64,000 bases of DNA. It comes from Kitasatospora herbaricolor. Lineage in GTDB: Bacteria; Actinomycetota; Actinomycetes; Streptomycetales; Streptomycetaceae. The position numbers were made by a program, and so were the translations under genes. The number at the start of each line of letters is the position of its first letter. The first letter of the stretch is position 1. The notes beneath the pieces were generated by a model, which saw only the letters and a list, made by a program, of their open reading frames with translations, did no database searches and was not told the DNA's origin. The stretch lies in assembly GCF_030813695.1 (NCBI RefSeq), contig NZ_JAUSVA010000002.1, positions 1,488,001 through 1,552,000 of the forward strand, in the 5' to 3' direction. Below, one piece after another: positions 48,723 through 56,727 of the stretch.

Positions 48723-49571
48723 GTGGGAGAGCCCGAGCCCGAGCAGCGCGCCGAAGGCGCAGGACCGTTCACCACCCGTGTCACCTGGCACCTCCCGGCA
48801 GGCGAGACGGTGGTCTGGGAGTCGCGGCTCGCACGCCGGCGCGGAGCGCTGTCGGTCCGGGCCGCGGGGGACGCCGCCGGCACGCCCGCGACGGCCGACG
48901 CGGTGACGCTCGCCCGGCTGCGGCGGCTCAACAACGTCGCCTCCGGCGCGTTCGTGATCGGCGGGGCACTCTTCGCGCTCGGCGCCGCCGTGGCCCAGTT
49001 CGGCTCGGGCGATCCGACCGTGAGCGCCTCGGTCTACTTCGCCGGGGGCCTGTTCTTCAACACCGGCGGCTACGTCTCCCTGCTGCAGGTGCTGAACGCG
49101 CCCCGCCACACCGGGGCGGGGCGCGACCTGGTCACCCCCCGCTGGCGGTGGTGGGGGTACGAGCCGATGCGGGTGGACTGGCTGAGCACCGTCGCGCTGT
49201 TCGCCGGAACGCTCGTGTTCGCCGTCAACCTGCTGGACTCCTTCCACCAGGGCCTCACCGCCCAGCAGGCCGACCGGCGGATCTGGGCCCCCGACGTGAT
49301 CGGCTGCGTGCTGTTCCTGGTGTCCGGGCATCTCGGGTTCGTGGAGATCTGCCACCGGTCGTGGCCCTGCTGGCGCTCCCGCAGCCTGGGCTGGTGGGTG
49401 GTCGCGGTGAACCAGTTCGGGTCGGTGCTCTTCATGGTCTCGGCGATCGCCGCCTTCACCCGGCCCGCCACCGGGAGCCTGGTCGACGCCGGCATCTCCA
49501 ACTGGGCGACCCTCGCCGGCGCCCTGAGCTTCTCGGTCGGCGGCGTGCTGCAGGCCTTCGAGCGGCCGTAG
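48723..49571 (+). CDS. YrhK-domain membrane protein
   Basis: 282 residues from GTG 48723; TACGCT (48711-48716), 6 nt upstream, marks a leaderless message. About seven to eight transmembrane helices in two similar halves: FVIGGALFALGAAVAQF, SVYFAGGLFFNTGGYVSLLQ, LSTVALFAGTLVFAVNLLDSF, VIGCVLFLVSGHLGFVEI, GWWVVAVNQFGSVLFMVSAI, NWATLAGALSFSVGGVLQAF. Duplicated YrhK-like units (NTxxNxxGxxLFxxG) are recognisable. Function unknown for the family; transcribed from the same direction as the YrdC operon but with its own promoter. Confidence 0.75.
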   Translation: MGEPEPEQRAEGAGPFTTRVTWHLPAGETVVWESRLARRRGALSVRAAGDAAGTPATADAVTLARLRRLNNVASGAFVIGGALFALGAAVAQFGSGDPTVSASVYFAGGLFFNTGGYVSLLQVLNAPRHTGAGRDLVTPRWRWWGYEPMRVDWLSTVALFAGTLVFAVNLLDSFHQGLTAQQADRRIWAPDVIGCVLFLVSGHLGFVEICHRSWPCWRSRSLGWWVVAVNQFGSVLFMVSAIAAFTRPATGSLVDAGISNWATLAGALSFSVGGVLQAFERP

Positions 49572-49700
49572 GCAGCCGCTCCGCCGGACCGGGCGCCCGC
49601 CCTCGGGCACCGGGGCAGGAGCGGGACACCGTGCCTCCCCTCCTCCCCCGGCGCCCCGCCCTCCGGCCCTACCCGCCTGCGCGGTCGATCGGCACCCTGG

Positions 49701-49994
49701 TCAGCAGTTCACGACGTCCTCGTAGCTGGCGAAGGTGCTGTCCCCGTTGAAGCGGTGGGTGGTGCCGAAGGGGATGGAGGTGCAGGCGGAGTCCCGTCCC
49801 CAGTTGAAGATGACCTTCACCCTGATCGTCGAGGTGCAGCGGTTGTTGACGTCGACCCACGGGTCCCCGCCGCCGTACGTGCCGTGGTTGACGACCGCGC
49901 AGGTGGGGACCGCCGAGGCCGGGGTCGAGGCAAGCACGACCCCGCCGAGGCCGAGGGCGACGGTGGCGACGGTCGCGCCGATCTTCCTGTTCAT
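49701..49994 (-). CDS. Small secreted protein, tendamistat-like (alpha-amylase inhibitor fold)
   Basis: 97 residues with a signal peptide (NRKIGATVATVALGLGGVVL, cleaved at ASA/VP). The mature chain of about 68 residues has four Cys: PTC...NRC...SAC...NC. The spacing of 17 residues between the second and third Cys equals that of tendamistat, and the segments RVKVIFNW and SIPFGTTHRF align with VKVVYEDD and VAPGQITT. The WRY triplet that blocks amylase is absent (here HGTYGGGDPW), so the target is probably different. Upstream, 200 bp away, is a divergent two-component system. Confidence 0.7.
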   Translation of the reverse strand: MNRKIGATVATVALGLGGVVLASTPASAVPTCAVVNHGTYGGGDPWVDVNNRCTSTIRVKVIFNWGRDSACTSIPFGTTHRFNGDSTFASYEDVVNC

Positions 49995-50139
49995 GTCCGG
50001 TGTCCTTCCGCAGTCCGGCCGGCCCGGTGGCCGGCCTGTCCGGTGCCGGATCCCGCGGCGGGCGCCCCTTCTGCTACGGGGAGGCGCCCGCCGGGTGCTG
50101 CCGACACCGAGGATGCTGGCAGCGCGCCGCTGAACCGGG

Positions 50140-50177
50140 CCTGAAGCCTCCTGACGAATCTTCAGGTTCCTCTCAGG
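50140..50177 (+). promoter_or_regulatory. Repeated CTGA/TCAGG elements upstream of the response regulator
   Basis: CCTGAAG (50140-50146) and CTTCAGG (50160-50166) form an inverted repeat, with further CCTGA (50150-50154) and TCAGG (50162-50166, 50173-50177) copies on a 10-11 bp period. OmpR/PhoB-type regulators bind 11-bp direct repeats of this sort; autoregulation is likely. The site also faces the divergent secreted-peptide gene. Confidence 0.5.
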
Positions 50178-50200
50178 CGCGGTGCGGCACCCTGATGGAC

Positions 50201-50896
50201 ATGCGGATTCTGGTGGTTGAGGACGACCGGCGGCTGGCCGAGCTGCTGCGCCGGGGGCTGGTCGGCGAGGGCTTCGCGGTCGACCTGGCGCACGACGGTC
50301 AGCAGGGCCTGGCCCAGGCACTGGTCAACGACTACGACGTGATCGTGCTGGACGTGATGCTCCCCGGCCTCAACGGCTACCGGATCTGCGCCCGGCTGCG
50401 CGAGGCCGGCGTGTGGACCCCGGTCCTGATGCTCACCGCCAAGGACGGGGAGCACGACGAGGCGGAAGGGCTGGACACCGGCGCCGACGACTACGTCACC
50501 AAGCCGTTCTCCTACATCGCGCTGGTCGCCCGCCTGCGGGCGCTGATCCGCCGTGGCCGGCGCGAGCGCCCGGCCGTCCTGCGGGTCGGGTCCCTGGAGA
50601 TCGACCCGGCCCGCCGCCGCTGCCGCCGGGGCGAGGCTCTGATCGCCCTGACCACAAGGGAGTTCGCCGTCCTGGAGTACCTCGCCCACCGGCACGGGGA
50701 GGTGGTCGCCAAGAGCGAGGTGATCGAGCACGTCTGGGACGACGCGTTCGACGGGGACGTGAACATCGTCGAGGTGTACGTCAGCGCCCTGCGGCGGAAG
50801 ATCGACGCCCCCTACGGACTGCGGACCATCCGGACCGTCCGGGGCGCCGGGTACCGGCTGGCGGCCGATCGGGCCGGCGATCAGGCCGGCGCATGA
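50201..50896 (+). CDS. OmpR/PhoB-family response regulator
   Basis: 231 residues from ATG 50201; CACCCT 7 nt upstream suits a leaderless start, and ATG 50195 is the alternative. Receiver: RILVVEDDRRLAELLRRGLV, phospho-Asp in VIVLDVMLPG (about 51), GADDYVTKPFSYIAL. DNA-binding winged helix from about 125 (LTTREFAVLEYLAHRHGEVV, DDAFDGDVNIVEVYVSALRR, IRTVRGAGYRL). Its kinase gene overlaps by ATGA. Direct repeats upstream suggest autoregulation. Confidence 0.95.
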   Translation: MRILVVEDDRRLAELLRRGLVGEGFAVDLAHDGQQGLAQALVNDYDVIVLDVMLPGLNGYRICARLREAGVWTPVLMLTAKDGEHDEAEGLDTGADDYVTKPFSYIALVARLRALIRRGRRERPAVLRVGSLEIDPARRRCRRGEALIALTTREFAVLEYLAHRHGEVVAKSEVIEHVWDDAFDGDVNIVEVYVSALRRKIDAPYGLRTIRTVRGAGYRLAADRAGDQAGA

Positions 50897-52293
50897 CCCG
50901 GCGGACGGTCCGGCGCTCGGCGCGACGGGCGCTGCCGCCCTGGCGGCGACCGGCTTCGATCCGGGTCCGGGTCACCCTGCTCACCACGCTGGCGGTCGCC
51001 CTTCCGCTCGCCCTCGGGGTCGTGGGCGCCGCCAACGCGCTGCGCCCGCTGTTGCTGCAGAACTCCGCCGAGTACCTGTCGGCGACCGTCGCGGGGGAAC
51101 GGCCGGACGGCGCGGACGACCCGGAGCAGAACCTGCGCCGGCTCGCCGACGAGCTGACGGACAACCCCAGGCTCGAAGCCCGGCTGCACACCACGACCGG
51201 CCCAGGGCCGGCGGGCGACGACACCGACCCTGACCTCGGGGACCTCTCGCTGTGGCCGTGGACCGATCCCGCCCGGGCCCGGCCGGTGATCCAGAGAACC
51301 CTGACGGTCGGCCGCCCGGACGGGAGCACCCTCGTCCTGCAGGTGGCCAGTCGGCTGCAGCACGAGCAGTACCTGCTGAACACCGTACTGCTGGCGACGA
51401 CCGCCGGCACGGCCCTGGTCACCGCCCTGGTGACCGCCCTCACCTGGGCCGTGGCCGGCCGGGTGCTGAGCCCGGTGGAGGGCATCCGCCGCCGGTTCGC
51501 CGAGCTCACTGCGCACGATCTCGGCCACCGGGTCCCCGTCCCCGGGACGCGCGACGAAGTCGCCCGGCTCGCCCGCACCATGAACGCCACCCTCGACCGG
51601 CTGCAGTCCGCGGTGGAGCAGCAGCGGCGTTTCGTCGCCGACGCCTCGCACGAACTGCGCAGCCCGCTGGCGGCGCTCCGCGCCGAACTGGAGATCGCAC
51701 TGGCCCGGCCGGACCTGGCCGACTGGCCCGAGGTCGTCCGCGGTGCGCTGGGCGACACCGAGCGCCTGCAGCACCTGGTCACCGACCTGCTGCTGCTCGC
51801 CCGGCTGGACGCCGAGGACACCTCCCGGCGGCCGGCCGCGCCGGTGGACCTCGGCGACCTGGTGCGGGAGGAGGCGGCCCGCCGCCGCCCGCCGGCCCAC
51901 CTCACCCTCACCGTCCGGACCGCTCCCGGGCCCGTCCTGGTCGACGGCCACCGGGCGCTGCTCACCCGTGTGCTGGGCAATCTGCTCGACAACGCCGAGC
52001 GGTACGCGGCAGCGACCGTGTCGGTCGGCCTGGGCTTCGACCACCGGCGCCGCGAGGCCGTCCTGGAGGTCCGGGACGACGGGCCCGGCATCCCGCCGGA
52101 GGACCGGGCCCGGGTCTTCGAACGCTTCACCCGGCTGGACGAGGCCCGGACCCGGGACAGCGGCGGCGCAGGCCTTGGCCTCGCCATCGCCCGGCACATC
52201 GCCGCCCTCCACCACGGCACCCTGGAGGTCGCGGCCTGCCCGGACGGCGCCCTCCTCCGCGCCCGGTTGCCCGCCGGCAACGCGGGGCCCTGA
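50893..52293 (+). CDS. HAMP-domain sensor histidine kinase
   Basis: 466 residues. Two transmembrane helices (VRVTLLTTLAVALPLALGVV, about 26-46; TVLLATTAGTALVTALVTAL, about 163-183) enclose an outer sensor of about 110 residues rich in Asp/Pro (TDPDLGDLSLWPWTDP). HAMP about 185-240, HisKA RFVADASHELRSPLAALRAEL (His about 255), HATPase NLLDNAERYA, DDGPGIPPEDRARVF, GGAGLGLAIARHI. Typical two-component sensor coupled to the regulator upstream. Signal unknown. Confidence 0.95.
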   Translation: MTRRTVRRSARRALPPWRRPASIRVRVTLLTTLAVALPLALGVVGAANALRPLLLQNSAEYLSATVAGERPDGADDPEQNLRRLADELTDNPRLEARLHTTTGPGPAGDDTDPDLGDLSLWPWTDPARARPVIQRTLTVGRPDGSTLVLQVASRLQHEQYLLNTVLLATTAGTALVTALVTALTWAVAGRVLSPVEGIRRRFAELTAHDLGHRVPVPGTRDEVARLARTMNATLDRLQSAVEQQRRFVADASHELRSPLAALRAELEIALARPDLADWPEVVRGALGDTERLQHLVTDLLLLARLDAEDTSRRPAAPVDLGDLVREEAARRRPPAHLTLTVRTAPGPVLVDGHRALLTRVLGNLLDNAERYAAATVSVGLGFDHRRREAVLEVRDDGPGIPPEDRARVFERFTRLDEARTRDSGGAGLGLAIARHIAALHHGTLEVAACPDGALLRARLPAGNAGP

Positions 52294-52365
52294 GGGCGGC
52301 GGGCGGCGGCGACAACGGGAGGCACGGAAGGGTGACGCAGGTCACATCGCCCTGGCGCGGCCTGC

Positions 52366-52392
52366 TGTCACATCCCGCCCGGCCGATCCGTC
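52366..52392 (+). promoter_or_regulatory. ECF41-type promoter of the AhpD-like gene
   Basis: TGTCACA (52366-52372), exactly 16 nt, CGTC (52389-52392). This is the motif published for ECF41 sigma factors, which control carboxymuconolactone-decarboxylase and oxidoreductase genes. A GTGAC/GTCAC inverted repeat (52332-52345) lies just upstream. Confidence 0.75.
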
Positions 52393-52429
52393 ATTGCTGT
52401 GAAACCACCGACACGGCAGGGAGAACGCC

Positions 52430-52903
52430 ATGGAAGCCCGACTCGACCTCTACGGCAACAGCGGCGCGGCCAAGTTCGCGAAATACATCAACTCGGCGGG
52501 CAAGGTCGTCTCGGACTCGACGCTGCCGGCCGCGACGCAGGAGCTGGTGAAGATCCGCGCCAGCCAGATCAACGGCTGCGGCTTCTGCACCGACATGCAC
52601 ACCAAGGACGCCGCCCACGCCGGGGAGACCTCGGTGCGGCTCAACCTGGTCGCGGCCTGGCGCGAGGCCCGGGTCTTCACCGACGCCGAGCGGGCCGCCC
52701 TGGAGCTGACCGAGCAGGGCACCCGGATCGCCGACGCCGCCGGCGGGGTCACCGACGAGGCCTGGGCGAACGCCGCCAAGTACCACGACGAGGACCAGCT
52801 CGCCGCGCTGGTGTCCCTGATCGCCCTGATCAACGCCTACAACCGGATGAACGTCATCATCCGGCAGCCCGCCGGCGACTACCGGCCGGGCCAGTTCGGC
52901 TGA
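52430..52903 (+). CDS. AhpD-like carboxymuconolactone decarboxylase family protein
   Basis: 157 residues. The redox motif is QINGCGFCTDMHTKDA (about 44-58): CxxC and the following His, the AhpD catalytic arrangement; LVKIRASQIN precedes it. Proteins of this type recycle thiol peroxidases or are peroxidases themselves. GGAGAA precedes the ATG. The ECF41-type promoter 38 bp upstream ties it to an ECF sigma response; a SnoaL-tailed ECF sigma gene lies 0.7 kb downstream on the other strand. Confidence 0.92.
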   Translation: MEARLDLYGNSGAAKFAKYINSAGKVVSDSTLPAATQELVKIRASQINGCGFCTDMHTKDAAHAGETSVRLNLVAAWREARVFTDAERAALELTEQGTRIADAAGGVTDEAWANAAKYHDEDQLAALVSLIALINAYNRMNVIIRQPAGDYRPGQFG

Positions 52904-52913
52904 TCACCCCGCA

Positions 52914-52937
52914 CCCGGGGGCCGGTGGGCCCCCGGG
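52914..52937. terminator. Terminator after the AhpD-like gene
   Basis: CCCGGGGGCC (52914-52923) and GGCCCCCGGG (52928-52937), a perfect 10-bp stem with a GGTG loop, 11 nt past the stop codon. Confidence 0.75.
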
Positions 52938-52940
52938 GCA

Positions 52941-53000
52941 GGCGGGCGGAACGGGGAACGGGCGGGCGGAGCAGGGGACAGGCGGGCGGAACGGGGCCGG
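52941..53000. repeat. Three tandem 20-bp repeats between convergent genes
   Basis: Three consecutive 20-bp units that all begin GGCGGGCGGA (52941, 52961, 52981), with small changes in the second half. They lie between the AhpD-like gene and the SnoaL-like gene. Confidence 0.85.
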
Positions 53001-53002
53001 GC

Positions 53003-53413
53003 TCAGTTCCCGGGCGCCAGCACCGGGCTGTTGTGGTAGGCGGCGATCAGCCACCGGCCGTCCCGCCGCTCGAACACCCAGGTCGCGTTGACCTTGCGCG
53101 GGTCCGGCACCTCGCTCTCGCCGGCGAACAGGATGCCGGATTCGCTGACCACGATCGCACCGTCTTCTCCCAGGAAGCGGATGCCGAGCCGCCTGTTCCG
53201 GGTCGAACTGCCCTTGAGCGGTCCCTCGAAGCCCAGGGCCATGCTCCGGCGGATCACGTCCCGGCCGTCGCGGAGCGAGCCGGTCATGACGGCGGTCGCG
53301 TCCTCGGTGTAGTCGGCGACCATGGCGTCGGCGTCACCGGCGGCCCACGCCCGGTAGCTGTCGGCCAGCACGGCCTCGATCGCGGCCTCGTCGGCCGCTC
53401 GACGGTCTGACAT
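53003..53413 (-). CDS. SnoaL-like (SgcJ/EcaC-type) protein
   Basis: 136 residues, GAGGGAGA upstream of ATG 53413. NTF2-like fold with ADSYRAWAAGDADAMVADYT, EDATAVMTGSLRDGRDVIRRSM, GRWLIAAYHNSPV. The family includes enzymes and many ligand-binding proteins with no defined function. It lies beside an ECF sigma factor that itself carries a SnoaL domain, and on the same strand, so a shared stress function is plausible; no common promoter is evident. Confidence 0.85.
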   Translation of the reverse strand: MSDRRAADEAAIEAVLADSYRAWAAGDADAMVADYTEDATAVMTGSLRDGRDVIRRSMALGFEGPLKGSSTRNRRLGIRFLGEDGAIVVSESGILFAGESEVPDPRKVNATWVFERRDGRWLIAAYHNSPVLAPGN

Positions 53414-53584
53414 CGGATTCTCCCTCACGAGCGGTCCGCCGGGGTGTTCCGGCGAACTCACCCGTACATACCGGCGGCCGGGCGGGAACTCATCGCGCCC
53501 GCGGCCGGGAGATTCCCGGCGTGCCGGACGGAGGCCACCGGGCCGCCGGCGATCCCACGCGTGGGCCCGGCCGCGACCCGCCGC

Positions 53585-54601
53585 TCACCCGTCCGCAGGC
53601 GGTCGCAGAGGGCCCCCGGGGGTGGGTGGACCCTCCTCGTCGAGGTCGGCCGCCAGACCGAAGGCCGCGAACACCTCCGCCCCCTGGAACACCGAGTTCC
53701 GGCTGATCCCCTCGGCGGTGACGGTGAAGACCTGGAGGGTGTGCAACCGGTACCCGCCGTCGGAGCGCCGGTAGGCGGCGAAGCCGGGCTGGCCGTTGGC
53801 CGCGACCGCCAGCAGGCGCCAGTCCGGTCCGAGCCGCCCGAAGACCCAGCCCATGAACACGCCGTAGTTGTCGCGGCCGCTGAACCAGTTGAGCATCGGC
53901 GGCATCTCCATCACCACGTCCTCGGTGAGCAGCCGCTTGAGACCCTCGACGTCGGCCTGCTCGAACGCCCTCATGTAGCGGTCGACCCAGGCCCGCTGCT
54001 CGGCCGCGGAGGGCTCGCCGAGACGGTCCGGCCGGACCCCTGCCTCCTTCAGCCGGGCACGCGCCCGTTGCAGCGAACTGTTCACCGAGACGACGGTCGT
54101 GCCGAGGATGTCCGCCGCCTCGGCGGCGGAGAAGCCGAGCACGTCCCGCAGGACCAGCGCTCCGCGCTGACGCGCCGACAGGTGCTGCAGGGCGGCGGCG
54201 AACGCCAGCCGCAGGCTGCTGCGGTCGATCACCACCCCCGCGGGATCGCCCGCGTCCAGCAGCGAGTCGGGCAGGGGCTGGAGCCAGGCGGCCTGCTCCC
54301 CAGGGACGAACGGGGCGAGCGGGTCCGACGCGGCCACCAGCCCCGACGGCAGCGGCCGGCGGCCGCGGGCCTCCAGGGCGGTCAGGCAGACGTTCGTCGC
54401 GATCCGGTAGAGCCAGGTGCGCAGGGAACTGCGCGTGGCGTCGTACCGCTCCCTCGCCCGCCACGCCCTCAGGTAGGTGTCCTGGACCAGGTCCTCGGCG
54501 TCGTGGGCCGAGCCGAGCATCCGGTAGCAGTACGCCAGCAGCTCCGTCCGGAACGGTTCGGCCGCGCGATCGAAGCCTTCTTCCCCTGCCGTCACCGCCA
54601 C
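53585..54601 (-). CDS. ECF sigma factor with C-terminal SnoaL domain (SigG/TIGR02960 type)
   Basis: 338 residues from GTG 54601 (GGAG 7 nt upstream). Sigma region 2 at about 15-85 (FRTELLAYCYRMLGSAHDAE, DLVQDTYLRAWRARERY, LRTWLYRIATNVCLTALE), region 4 at about 140-190 (LSARQRGALVLRDVLGFSAAEAAD). A SnoaL-like domain follows (about 215-325: WVDRYMRAFEQADVEGLKRL, MEMPPMLNWFSGRDNY). In ECF41/ECF56-type factors this extension acts in cis as an anti-sigma module. The AhpD-like gene with an ECF41-type promoter 0.7 kb away is a candidate target, but the sequence here looks closer to the SigG branch than to SigJ/ECF41. Confidence 0.88.
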   Translation of the reverse strand: MAVTAGEEGFDRAAEPFRTELLAYCYRMLGSAHDAEDLVQDTYLRAWRARERYDATRSSLRTWLYRIATNVCLTALEARGRRPLPSGLVAASDPLAPFVPGEQAAWLQPLPDSLLDAGDPAGVVIDRSSLRLAFAAALQHLSARQRGALVLRDVLGFSAAEAADILGTTVVSVNSSLQRARARLKEAGVRPDRLGEPSAAEQRAWVDRYMRAFEQADVEGLKRLLTEDVVMEMPPMLNWFSGRDNYGVFMGWVFGRLGPDWRLLAVAANGQPGFAAYRRSDGGYRLHTLQVFTVTAEGISRNSVFQGAEVFAAFGLAADLDEEGPPTPGGPLRPPADG

Positions 54602-55132
54602 GCCCCTTCTCCGCCAGTGCCGGGGCCACCCTAGCCGCGGGTGGCGACAACCCTGGCCGACGGATTCCGAGGGGGCGTCAATCCCCCTCCCCGGTCCGCT
54701 CGATGCGCCGACCGGGGCAGGAGCCGCCGGCACCGGGTGCGGCAACGTCGCGCCGACGACGGGCCGAACGTCCCCACACCCTCCCCCGGCCACCGGAGCG
54801 GCCCTCGCGGCACCGGTTGGGAAGATCACCAGTTTGCCGAGGAGGCCCGGGAGAAGGCCGGAGAGGGGGTGAGCGGGCCGACGGATTCGGCGTTACCCGG
54901 GCGCGACGAGGAGATCACCGTGCTGACCCGAGCCGTGCACGGGCTCCCGCGCGGGACGTGGCGCGGCCGCCGAGATCGCCGGCGGCCCGGGCTCAGGCAG
55001 GAGGGGGGAGAGAGGAGGGCGGGCGGAGGGCGGAGGGCGGGAGGGTGAGTGCGGGCCGGGCGCTCCCGGATCGCCGGGCTGCGCCGGGAAAAGCCGGTGA
55101 GCCGGGGGCGGCCCGTTCGTAGACTGGGTGCC
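54602..55132. other. Gene-free interval upstream of the MFS leader
   Basis: No convincing gene on either strand. Open frames here have poor codon statistics. The interval ends with the leaderless promoter of the MFS leader peptide, TAGACT at 55120-55125. Confidence 0.45.
55120..55125 (+). promoter_or_regulatory. -10 element of the MFS leader transcript
   Basis: TAGACT, 7 nt before the leader-peptide ATG; the transcript would start at that ATG. The -35 is weak. Confidence 0.45.
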
Positions 55133-55153
55133 ATGAGCCGACGACGACATTGA
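55133..55153 (+). CDS. Six-codon leader peptide MSRRRH upstream of the MFS gene
   Basis: ATG-AGC-CGA-CGA-CGA-CAT-TGA. It starts 7 nt after TAGACT, so it is probably a leaderless uORF. Three consecutive CGA arginine codons, rare in this genome, followed by His are placed where ribosome stalling would matter; two alternative hairpins start 8 nt later. Typical of ribosome-mediated attenuation. Confidence 0.5.
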   Translation: MSRRRH

Positions 55154-55160
55154 TCCCCTG

Positions 55161-55188
55161 CCGGATCCCCCGCCGAAGATCCGGGGGG
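55161..55188 (+). promoter_or_regulatory. Alternative hairpins of a putative attenuator
   Basis: CCGGATC (55161-55167) can pair with GATCCGG (55178-55184), or CCCCCG (55167-55172) with CGGGGG (55182-55187). The two are mutually exclusive. They follow the leader peptide stop codon and precede the MFS start by 73 nt. Confidence 0.5.
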
Positions 55189-55260
55189 AAGAGGCTGCCG
55201 AGGGCCGCCGGGTGCGAGGTGCGACCGCCGCCCGCCCGTCCCCTCCGCAGAGGATCCTCC

Positions 55261-56643
55261 ATGTCCTTCCCCTCCGTCCGCCCGTTCCCACGGACCGACC
55301 GGCCCGTCCGGCCCGTCCGCGAGGTGCGCCGGCTCGAACGCGCCCTGCTGTGCTACTCCGGGTTCGAGGACTTCGTCCTGCTGTACCCCGTGTACGCGCT
55401 GCTGTTCGCCGAGCACGGCCTGAGCACCGCCGAGATCTCCGTCCTGTTCGGCATCTGGTCACTGACCGGCGTGCTGCTCGAAGTACCGTCCGGGGTCTGG
55501 GCGGACCTGGTCTCCCGGCGGTTGCTGCTGGTCACCGGCCCGCTGCTGTCGGCGGCCGGCTTCGGCCTCTGGGTCACCCTGCCGTCCTTCCCGGCGTTCG
55601 CCGCCGGCTTCGTCCTGTGGGGGGCGGGCGGCGCGCTGCGCTCCGGCGCGCTGGAGGCGCTCGTCTACGAGGAGCTGGCGCGCCACGGCGCCGGCTCCCG
55701 CTATCCGCGCCTGATGGGCCGGGCCGGCGCGGTCGGCACGGCCGCCACCGTGACCGCCTCCGGGCTCGCCGCTCCCGTCTTCGCGCTGGCCGGCTACCCC
55801 GCCCTGGGCGCGGCCAGTGTGGCCGCCTGCCTGCTCTGCGCCTTCGCCGCCACCAGGTTCCCCGAGCACCGGCAGGGGGCGGTGGGCCGGGCTCCCGCCG
55901 ACGGGGCTCCGGCCGAGGACGCCCCGGCCGACCGGCCCCCGGAGCACCCTGCTCCGGGCCTCGCCGGCTCCTCACGCGGCTACCTCCGCACCCTGCGGGA
56001 CGGCCTTGCCGAGGTCCGCCGGAGCTCCGCGGTGCGCAACGCCCTGCTGCTGGCGGTGGCGGTCACCAGCGTCTGGGGCGCGCTGGACGAGTACGTGCCG
56101 CTGCTGGCCGCCGAGGCCGGCGCCACCACCGCCGAGGTCCCGCTGCTCTCCCTGCTGGTGTGGGCCGGCGTGACGGCCGGCGGCCTGCTGGCCGGTACGG
56201 CCGGCCGGCTGTCCGGCCGCGCGTCGGGCGCCGCGGTGGCGGTGGCGTCCGGGGCGCTCGCGGCGGGCGCGCTGTGGGGGATCCCCGGCGGATCCGTGCT
56301 GCTGGGGCTGGCCTTCGCGGTGTTCCAGGCGGCCGACGTCGTCACCGACGCCCGGCTCCAGGAGGCGGTCACCGGCCCGAGCCGGGCCACCGTGACCTCA
56401 CTGGGCGGCCTCGGCACCAGCCTGGCCACCCTGCTGGTGTACACCGCGTACGGCGCGGCCTCCGGCCACAGCTCGCACGCCACCCTGTTCGCGCTGTCCG
56501 CGGTGCCCTACCTGGCGATCGCGGCGGCGGTGGCCCGCCGGCGCGGCCCGGGCGCACCGGGCGGCACCCGGCCCGGGGCCGGTACGGGTACGGGTGTGCG
56601 GGCCGCCGTGGCGCCCGGACCCGTGGCCCCCTCCGACCTCTGA
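55261..56643 (+). CDS. MFS transporter, 12 transmembrane helices
   Basis: 460 residues, GAGG 9 nt before ATG 55261 within the palindrome GAGGATCCTC. Motif A is GVWADLVSRRLLL (GxxxDxxxRR); the first helices are FVLLYPVYALLFAEHGLSTA and ISVLFGIWSLTGVLLEVPSG. A cytoplasmic loop rich in Ala/Pro (about 205-245) separates the two halves. Fits the drug-efflux branches of the superfamily, but the substrate is not readable. The leader peptide and hairpins upstream suggest control by translation stress, as for antibiotic-inducible pumps. Confidence 0.85.
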   Translation: MSFPSVRPFPRTDRPVRPVREVRRLERALLCYSGFEDFVLLYPVYALLFAEHGLSTAEISVLFGIWSLTGVLLEVPSGVWADLVSRRLLLVTGPLLSAAGFGLWVTLPSFPAFAAGFVLWGAGGALRSGALEALVYEELARHGAGSRYPRLMGRAGAVGTAATVTASGLAAPVFALAGYPALGAASVAACLLCAFAATRFPEHRQGAVGRAPADGAPAEDAPADRPPEHPAPGLAGSSRGYLRTLRDGLAEVRRSSAVRNALLLAVAVTSVWGALDEYVPLLAAEAGATTAEVPLLSLLVWAGVTAGGLLAGTAGRLSGRASGAAVAVASGALAAGALWGIPGGSVLLGLAFAVFQAADVVTDARLQEAVTGPSRATVTSLGGLGTSLATLLVYTAYGAASGHSSHATLFALSAVPYLAIAAAVARRRGPGAPGGTRPGAGTGTGVRAAVAPGPVAPSDL

Positions 56644-56691
56644 TCCCCGCCACCGGACCCGGGGCTCGGTCCGGAACAACCGAGGTGAGGC

Positions 56692-56727
56692 GCCGTCCGG
56701 CCCCGGTCCGCCCGGGGGCCGGACGGC
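56692..56727. terminator. Terminator after the MFS gene
   Basis: GCCGTCCGGCCCC (56692-56704) and GGGGCCGGACGGC (56715-56727), a perfect 13-bp stem, 48 nt past the stop codon. Confidence 0.75.

Noticed and set aside
54826..55416. Minus-strand frame over the MFS leader region
   Set aside because: Poor codon positions, no RBS, and it overlaps the MFS 5' end.
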